Of a stretch of 64,000 bases of DNA, positions 38,394 through 47,300 are shown piece by piece. The DNA is from Dasyornis broadbenti (lineage: Eukaryota; Chordata; Aves; Passeriformes; Dasyornithidae), in the NCBI GenBank assembly GCA_013397935.1, contig VZRN01003168.1:558313-622312 (forward strand). Reading direction: 5' to 3'. The position numbers were made by a program, and so were the translations under genes. The notes under the pieces are model-generated. The model did not search any database, had not been told where the DNA came from, and saw nothing but the letters and a program-made list of their open reading frames with translations. How positions within the stretch are numbered: the first letter of the stretch is position 1; each line of letters begins with the position of its first letter.

Positions 38394-41300
38394 CTTTTAC
38401 CTTGCTTTTCCTCACCCCTTATTTATTCTCACCTTGTCTCATTCTCTAGGAAAACCTCTTTTTTGTGATGGAATACCTCAATGGAGGAGACCTCATGTTC
38501 CATATCCAGAGCTGCCATAAGTTTGACCTTCCCAGAGCAACGTAAGATATTTATTATTGCCTTTGGGCCCGCAGGGTGCACGCGAGACAGAAGCAAACTG
38601 GGAACTCGATTTTATTCCCAGCTCTGCTGCTGCCTTGTAGAGGAAACCTTGGGCAGATTATTTGACCTCTCTTCATCTTGCCCAGCTGCAAAGTGGGGAT
38701 GATGCCTGTGCTGGAAGCAGAGTCACTCTCTATCCCAGCTGTCTCCAAACTGAACAAAGCCACGCAGGCCATCACCCCAGCTCCGTGAAGGACTTGGAGT
38801 GAGTCACTTCCCATCTTCTTTTCCCTCCCACAGAAGGCTTTTAGGCTCCATCCACACAGTTGATTTCAGTCAGACATGACTTTGCTTCTTTACACCACTC
38901 TGTAGCCGAGCTGCAGGACCTGCTTAAGCTGAGGTTCCCAGCCCAGTGGTCAGAGGTGAAGCTTCTGTTTGTTAGAAGTAATGGGATTTTCCCTTTTTTC
39001 CCTTTAAAGTTCAAGGGGGTGGGGGGAAAACCTATCAAAAGCACAGAAGGTAAATTTAAACAAAAAATTAATACACCCACGGAGAATTAAAAATGTATTT
39101 AGCTTTGATTAAAGTAAATAGAAGAATTAGAATAAATGAAAGGTGCTTTTAATCCTTTTGCAAGCAAAAGGTATTTAGAAAGTCAATATTGAAACTACTA
39201 TAGGAATTACTTTTTATTTAATAATTTAGTAATAGAAAACCTACACCGTCATTTGAATCAGTGTTTGATGATTTTTTTCTGAACAGCCTTTGAATGTTCA
39301 GAATTAAGGGCCAATGCATTGAAGAGTGAGGGAGCAGAGCTGTGCCACACTGGAGGGGGATATGATCCTCTGGTTTCATTCCCTTCTGGGAGAGCAGTTT
39401 CATTCTTCACACTGATGCTGCCTCTTTGCAGCAGGATGTGGTGGTGCCCTTTGGGTAAAAATGTTAAGCTGAGAACAAAGACTTCAAGCTCAAAAAAACT
39501 CCAGAGAAAGGCCACCAAGCTGCTACATAGCCCATATTATGGATAAGCTTTTAAAATTAGATAAAATTTCTTCACTGAAAGAGTGGTCAGGCATTGGAAC
39601 AGGCTGTCCAGGGAAGTGGTGGAGTCACTGTCCCTGGAAGTGTTCAAGAAAAGTGTGGATGTGGCACCTGGGGACACGGTTTAGTGGTGGCCATGGCAGA
39701 GCTGGGTTAATGGTTGTACTCAATGATCTCAGAGGTGTTTTCCAACCTAAATGCTTCCAGAATTTTAGGATTCTATGAAAAGCAAATCATAAATGTGAGC
39801 AGGGAAGAGGGCAGTTTGACAAGCCAGGGAGTCTGTGCTCCCCATCCCAGATTCCCACCTGCTTTTGGGAATCTCACGTCACCCATCAATAAAACACAGC
39901 CACCTCAAGCCTTCTGGAGACACTCCAGACCTTCTGGGAACCTAATGATATTTTGGCTCTGGTGGAGACAAAGTTTCCATCCTTTTGGGTCCAGTAGAAA
40001 ACGCCTTTGGGAAGCTCCTGTTCTAACTTGTGCCTTCTGTCACTCAGGTTTTACGCTGCTGAAATCATTTGTGGGCTCCAGTTCCTCCATTCCAAGGGCA
40101 TAATATACAGGTAATTTTACTCTTTAGTGTAATTAATATGCTAAATGCTAAACCTTTTCAGCTTTTCCCTGCGAGCACTAATGGCAACGGAGAGGCTGTT
40201 TCTTGGCTGTACTTACTGGCTTTGCATTTCTCTGCAGATTTCCCTTTTACAGAGTTTGAAGAGAAAGTGTAGAAAAGGCAGTTTTGAGCCCCTTTTTTAG
40301 AATGCAGTCCTATTTCATTTAACATTAAAACAAACCCTTGGATGCATTTACACGGAGTCATCCATACAGCACTCAGTATAGGCACCCTGTTTTAAGTTTG
40401 CAACATATCAAGATATATAAGGTCAAGTCAGACACGAGAAATTTGGTCCATCTGCTGTGCTGGTTACCCTGGGACAGTGGTGACAAGCTCAACTCAAGTA
40501 ACAACAGCAGGGAGACAGTGATGTATCTTAATTTTGGTTTATTAACAGGTCTGCTGTGCACAGTTCTATGAGGAGATGGGATTCATCTCCAGTAATGAGG
40601 CCACAGTCTGATTTCCCATGGCTGAAAGGAGGAACTGAATTTTTGGGGAGCTCTAGTCAAGCTCATTTCATGGCAAAATTCAGTTACTGCACCGCAGCCT
40701 TCTTTAAAAGCAGAAAACAAATAACTTGTCACAAACAAATGAGAAAGCTCACTACAGCAACGATGTTTGCCGAACCCAAAATGAGCTTATTTCAATGTTT
40801 GTCATGTAGTGTGAACATTAGAGCAATTACTGAAAGTGGATGGCTTGCTCACAATCCATTCTCCCTTTAAAACACGAGTTTTGATTCTTATTAGTGCTCA
40901 TGTGGGAGCCATTTATAGTCTTTATTGACCGATTATGGTGATTGCATAAACATGAGATCAATATCAGTGGCATTAAGCTAAGATGATCTCTGGGGCCTCA
41001 GCAACTTTCTGGCTCTAATTATTACTCTCATTGAGTGAAGGGAAAAATTTTGTGAAGTGCCCAAATCACTTGGCCATTTCTGTTATTTTTACTCAGTCTT
41101 CTCAGAAAAGCTGATTAAAAATATCTGCAGGATGTGGTGAGTTTATGGAAGGACTGCTAATGCTGACATTTTATTTATAATTCACATTTTTACTTGGAAT
41201 CACTACACTGGTGCTGTGTTGGGGTTTGGGACCCCTTTCCTCGTGAAAGGAGAGGGGTGTTTAGAGTCTGGAGCCTTGGGAATGGAGGGAAAATTGGGAT

Positions 41301-44300
41301 ATCTGGGCATTGGGTAGCATGTGGATAGGAAGAAATGTCTCACTCCCAGAAGCTGGTGATACTGCTTTGGGTGTCAAGCATTGAGAGAAAAGGTTTAACC
41401 AGTCCTGCTCTCTTTTCCCTTTTTCACTGAAGACAATGACAACGAGGTCAGCTGAGAACACAGAGTCATCACTATCTCTGTCAGAGCAAACTCAGCACTT
41501 AGGAAAGTGGATAGAAATCATTTTTGAAACTACATCTCTTGCAATGTCGTAAGAATAATGAATCCAGCTGTTCTGTCTCATGCACCCACATTTGGAAACA
41601 TTGGCTTAAATTTTAATGAATGAGCCGAGGCGTTTTTTGGCAGAAACTCCAGTCCCTGGAGCCAATGAGTTTAAGACTCATCAAAATAATGAAAGCGAAC
41701 TGTAGGTGATAGGTTTTTTTTGATTTTGCTTCGATCTACCAGATGAATAAAAGCAGTGCTGGCAGCCCAAGATTGATCTCAACATTGTAACTGAAATAAG
41801 TCATTCCGGCTGGAAATTGTGACAACATGAGTTGTCTGCCACTTGGAAGGCAAATGTCTCGGTTTTCTCCGTATTTCTCTTTGATTGATGACTCCCATTT
41901 TGTCTTGGGCCATATTCTTGCAGCAACGAACAATTGCCCCATGACAACAATTTAGTGTGGAAACACTGCAATGTCCCCTGCACTGATGAGGACCTGGCCC
42001 AAGCAAGGCAAGAACCTTTGCACAGAGGGAGGCTGAAGAGTCATCTTTCCTGCATTTGTAGGCCATCATCTCATGAGCATCAAGCATTAGAAATTACCTT
42101 TTTTGAGGAACACTTCTGGGAAAAAACCCACATTGTTAAACAGTTATCCATGGGAGGGTGGCTGTGCAGCAGCCTCGTGCTTAGGCCTCTTGCCTGAGAT
42201 GTGGAAAATCACGGATTCACAGATTCACAGAATGGTTTGGGTTGGAAGGGACCTTAAAGATCACTGAGTTCCAGCCCCCCAGCCATGGGCAGGGATGCCA
42301 CCCACTGGATCAGGCCCCATCCAACTTGGCCTTTTGGCCAAAATGTGTGCAGGCTGTGAATTAGCAGAGGTTGAAAAAGGACGGTTGCATCCTCAGCTGT
42401 GGGTACAAGCAAATGTGCCTGGGTGCTTTGGGAGCCCTGAGAAGGGGCAGTGATTCAGCACAAGCCAGGCAGTGCAGGATTGTGTGCTCACAGGCCAGGT
42501 GACCCAAATTCTGCCTGCGTCCCAGGTTAAGTGCAGCATCACTGATCCAAACATCTCACCTGAGTCATTATCTCAATGAAAAACAAAACTTTTAGGTAAG
42601 GCTTAAGAAAATTAACATAGAAACCATGCCAGCCTTCCTTTCTTTCTGCCATTTTCTTTTTGTCTTTACAAGCTTTTCTCTCCTTACAGAGTTAGTTCCC
42701 ACCTGAGGACCTCTTTCTTCTCCGTCAATGGTCGTGATTCATCAGCTCATTTGTTTTTATTTCCTTCTCCGTAGAGTTTTGTTTTCTTCCTCTCTCTGGG
42801 CTCTTAGCTTCCCAGAGCAGCTCAGAGCCTGAAACCTCAGACAACAGCCTGGCAGCTGAGTGTGAAGGGCTTTGTAAACCCCGGGGTTCAGATGGTGCAG
42901 CCCAGCAGTGAGAAGGTGGTGGGGGTTCTGCTGATGCCTGGGATTGTTCTGACCCTCTGCAGGGCTTGCGAGTCCTTACATCTTGCAACATTTGTAGAGC
43001 CTGCACCAGGAGGGAGAGCTGGCAGCAGCTTCAGAGAGAATATTGAGATTCCTGGGGGAGAGAGTGAGAATTACCTGGTCACTGCCCGCTCTCGTCCGAG
43101 GCTGTGTTAGGACAGAAGCACCAGCTGACACCAAGCCCTTCTTAGTTTCACTGTTCTGCATCCTTGAAAGAAACAGCTTTTAGAAGATATCTTGGGTGAT
43201 GTGATCCCTGGAAATGTTCAAGGCCAGGCTGGACAGGGCTTGGAGCAACCTGGGATAGTGGGAGGTGTCCCTGCCCATGGCAGGGGTTGGAACTGGGTGA
43301 TCTTTAAGGTCTCTTCCAAGTCAAACCATTCTGTGATGCCATGATTATGCGTCTTCTCCAGCGAAAAAGTCAGTGCTGGGACAAGAGAAATGAGGAAGAG
43401 GGAAACCGAAGCCCAAGAGAGCGGCTCCTCATTGATCCCTCAGCCTTCCTTTGTAATTCCAGCATGTAGGTGCTACATTAGAGGCAGAGAACAAGTGTAA
43501 TAAGTGTAACCTGCTAAAATAACTCGTGTGCTTCTGGGACACTTCAAAGTAGGGGGTTTCCTTCTCTTCCTCCTCAGAGACTTGAAGCTGGACAATGTCC
43601 TCCTGGACAATGAGGGGCACATCAAAATTGCTGACTTTGGGATGTGCAAGGAGAACATGTTTGGAGACGCGAAGACAAGCACTTTCTGTGGGACTCCTGA
43701 CTACATTGCCCCTGAGGTAGGTGTGGGGCACAGGGAGGTCAGGAGGTGCTAGGGGACAGGAAATATGTTTTAAGACACGACTGTTGTGCAGTGGTGGAGG
43801 CTGCAAAGAGCAATAACCTGGCTTGGAGCAGTTCCAGGCCAGAAATTGGATTTCACCTTGACTCGGAGGAGTTTGTGTTGCTGTCTGGCATTGCTTATTT
43901 CTGTGACTAATTCATTTTTTGGTGCAAATGGGGCTGGGAGACAAGGGGAGCTTGGCTTAAACCAAGAAACAGAATGCTTGATGGAAATGCAGTTTGGGCC
44001 ATGGCAGAAGAAACTCCAAGAGGTCCTGCAATTCAGGGACAGACAAAGCATGAGGAATGCTGACTGTGCCCTTTCCCTTATTTCTTTCAATTTTTGAACA
44101 GAGAGAAACTTGTTCTTTTCTTTCCTTAGAGAATGTGGGTGTTTTGAACTAGGTCCCTCCAGAAAAGAGAAAGTTCCCTTAACCTGATGACTTCACACAA
44201 TGACAGATCTCACTATGGAGAGGCTTTGACTAATTAGGTGGCCAAAGAAAATGTTTCTTAGCTCAGAGAAAAACCTACAAGTCATCCATGCATCATGTCT

Positions 44301-47300
44301 GACATCAGTCTGAAATCCATTTATTTACCTTTCAAGATCCCATTTTGTAATTTTAGTGTTTTCATGATGGATATTGGTACTTACCAAAGAGCTGTCAAAG
44401 CCTTTAGGGGTTTTTTTCCCCTCTACTCTAATTCATTGATCCTTCACTGTGCACTAAGGGCTCGATTCTGGCTGAGGTTACACCAGTATTGGCTCAAGGG
44501 TCTACTCAAATCAATTGGATTTCTATTGCCTAAGAATGGGTGTAAGTGTGCTCTGCAATCAAGCTGCAATTGTCTTTTATTCCACTTCAATATGCCTTTA
44601 TTTAAGAAAAAAAATGCTATTTATCGCTCCTAAAAAAAGATTGCCAAGTGTTGATCCATTATCTGTGATTTTACTTTATAGAAAAAAGAAAAACTAAAAT
44701 AGCTCAGAGTTTTATTTCTGCTCCACGTTTATTTTAGGGATTCAACAAATGCATATAAAACATTTTACCTCTAAATTGAAAACACTTCTAGAGTTTATGG
44801 ATCATCTCTCCTGCCACAGGCAAGAGCTCTGGACTCTGTCAGTATTTCACTGCAGCTGCTACCACTGTAATTTGTTACAGACTCAGCACCTTGGCCACAG
44901 CCGTGCAAATAAAGGGGTTTGGGGTCAGTAGACAAACAATCTTTTTTCATTTCAAAAAATACCTGCCAGAAAAAAAAAGGACAACCTGAAATTAAATTGC
45001 TGAGTTTATTTTTTTTCCCAGGGAATTTCAAATGAAATAAACTTTTTTTTTTTTGACTGCCGTAAAACACTTTAATTTCATCTTCCAGACACTTTAGGCT
45101 TTAAAACATAAAGCTTTATAAAAATAATTTCCCTTTTCAGAAGGAAAGGTTGGGATGATTTTGTTTGTAAGTGATCCAGAAAAAATATATTAGGGAGTCT
45201 TGATTTTTTTTTTTTTTTTTTTGGCTCTGAGTAGAACTCATTGTGTATATTACATTACATATTCAAATCTCTTTTTTGTCCTTTTTTCATCTCTTCTTTT
45301 GGAGACAGATGTCATATAGAACATCCCATTGCAAGCAAGATGTAGGCTCCAGAGTAAAGATTGTGCCTTAAAATGAAATTTTCCCTTCTACAGCTCAAAA
45401 ATTCTGATAAGAGTCCTACACACCACAGTCATCATGTGAACCTTTAGATACCTGCAATGTAAACATCTATATTTGACCTAGTTTTTTTGGCTCTTTGAGA
45501 ACCAAAGGAGACAAATAGGGGTTGCGTTTTACAGCAGGTAGATATTTATCTGGATATTTAAAACTGAGTTAATTCCCTTCCTTGGCTATAAAAGGAGCTA
45601 ATGATAACTGGTTCAGCTCTAGGTGTCTCCACAACTGATATCTAAAGGCAGGTGAGATTAATTCTGCTTCTCCAGAGAGGAAGTTGGAGAACTTGATGAT
45701 GGTCCTTCAGACCCTGGGGACGTCACCATTCCAGCTGACTCTCATTCTGGATGTCACTTTATAGCTGACACTGAAGGCACAAACCAATGGACTGACTGAG
45801 GACAGATTCCCATTCCTCCACCTAAAACTCAGCTGGTCTCGAGCACAGATCAGCAACCCCTTTCATGTTTTTTCTGGGGAAGATTTTGCTGGGGTAGATT
45901 CACACCATTTTAACTGACTGATGCTCCTAAAATACCCTTATGCTGTCACATCTGTAATTCTAAAACTCAGCTTGTGTGACTTCAATCAATCCCAAAATGC
46001 TGAGGTCTTACCGTGTGTCTTCTTGGACTTCACAAGCCTGGATGTGAACCCTTGGAGAGCAGGTTAAAAATTACTTGTCTCACCTTTTATATTTGAGATC
46101 CCTCTGGTGGCCAAGGATTTGTCCAAGTAACTTCAGAGTTACATGCAGTCTGTTGTCAGTAGTGCCAGGGACTGTTTTGGCACCCAGGTGTGGCTGTGCC
46201 TCATTGCTCCAGGAGCCACAGGCCCTGCACCCACTGGAAGATTTCTGGCTCCTGCTGCAGGTAGAGGGGATTTCTGGCTCCTGCTATCCCACTCTGCGGA
46301 GCAGCTGTTGCAAGGCCATGGTCTGGCTACCCTTCTGAAGTTGAAAAACTCCTGTCAGACATTTTACTTTTGCCTTTGTCGCTCCCCTTTTCGGGCAGAT
46401 ACTGCTGGGGCAGAAGTACAACACCTCTGTTGACTGGTGGTCCTTTGGTGTCCTCCTGTATGAGATGCTCATCGGCCAATCCCCTTTCCACGGCCAAGAT
46501 GAAGAGGAGCTTTTCCAGTCCATCCGTATGGATAACCCCTTCTACCCTCGCTGGCTGGACAAGGATGCAAAGGACATTTTGGTGAAGGTAAGAATCACCA
46601 GCCATCAAATTAAAAAGTCTTTTTGCCAGAATTGTTGTCATCTTCAGTTTATCTTCAGCTGTTGTAGAGAGAAACAAATTTCGTGTGATAGGACCAGGGA
46701 GGTCTTTCCTGTGGGCATCAAACCACACCTGACCTAGGTCATGAGGAGATCTGTGCGTCTTCTTTCTCCTGAGTTGTGCTGATGGCTCCTCACAGGGTAC
46801 CAGACACCAGCAGAGATCAGTTTCTTTGCAGAGCAGTCCCTAAGGTGCAAGACGTTAACTCCTGGAAAAAGATACTTCAAATTCAGGGTTACAGCAGACT
46901 GAGATGTTGAACGTCTATTTTTGGGGCACATGCTGCCAATCTTTCTGCAAAGCAGCCTGTATTCTGTCAGGATTAGAGATAGTAATCATCTTTATACCAA
47001 TCAGTAAACTTCCTTGTTTAGGAAAAAAATCCAAACATTTTCTCCATTGTGGGCTCTTCTCATTGCACTGACTCTGGAAAATTACACATTCCACCCTGTT
47101 TAATTGCCTGTACTATCAGCAGAAAATTTAACCTATGGAATCAACATTCCAGCTTTTTGTAAGGGAGCCTGAGAGGAGACTAGGAGCAAGAGGGAACATC
47201 CGCCAGCACGCCTTTTTCCGGGAAATCAACTGGGAAGCTTTAGAAGAAAGAAGGATGGAACCTCCTTTCAAACCGAGAGTGGTAAGGATGGATCTTCTTT

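Larger units (their letters stand above)
29611..38449 (+). other. PRKCQ intron 12, largest intron
   Basis: 8.8 kb. It contains four CR1 fragments, a local duplication/hairpin cluster at 34740-34943, C10/A10 homopolymers at about 36991-37011, and a 103-base N gap in poly-T near the 3' end. Stretches 31600-32500 and 33100-33700 are AT-rich, unique-looking and hold no gene I can see. Confidence 0.9.
38542..43577 (+). other. PRKCQ introns 13-14 region
   Basis: Intron 13 (38542-40047) has one plus-strand CR1. Intron 14 (40111-43577) has a minus and a plus CR1 fragment and otherwise unique AT-rich sequence. Exon 14 inside the range is listed separately. Confidence 0.88.

Noticed and set aside
38197..38468. 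Frames spanning the N gap before exon 13
   Set aside because: They read through unknown bases and homopolymer T; only exon 13 itself is coding.
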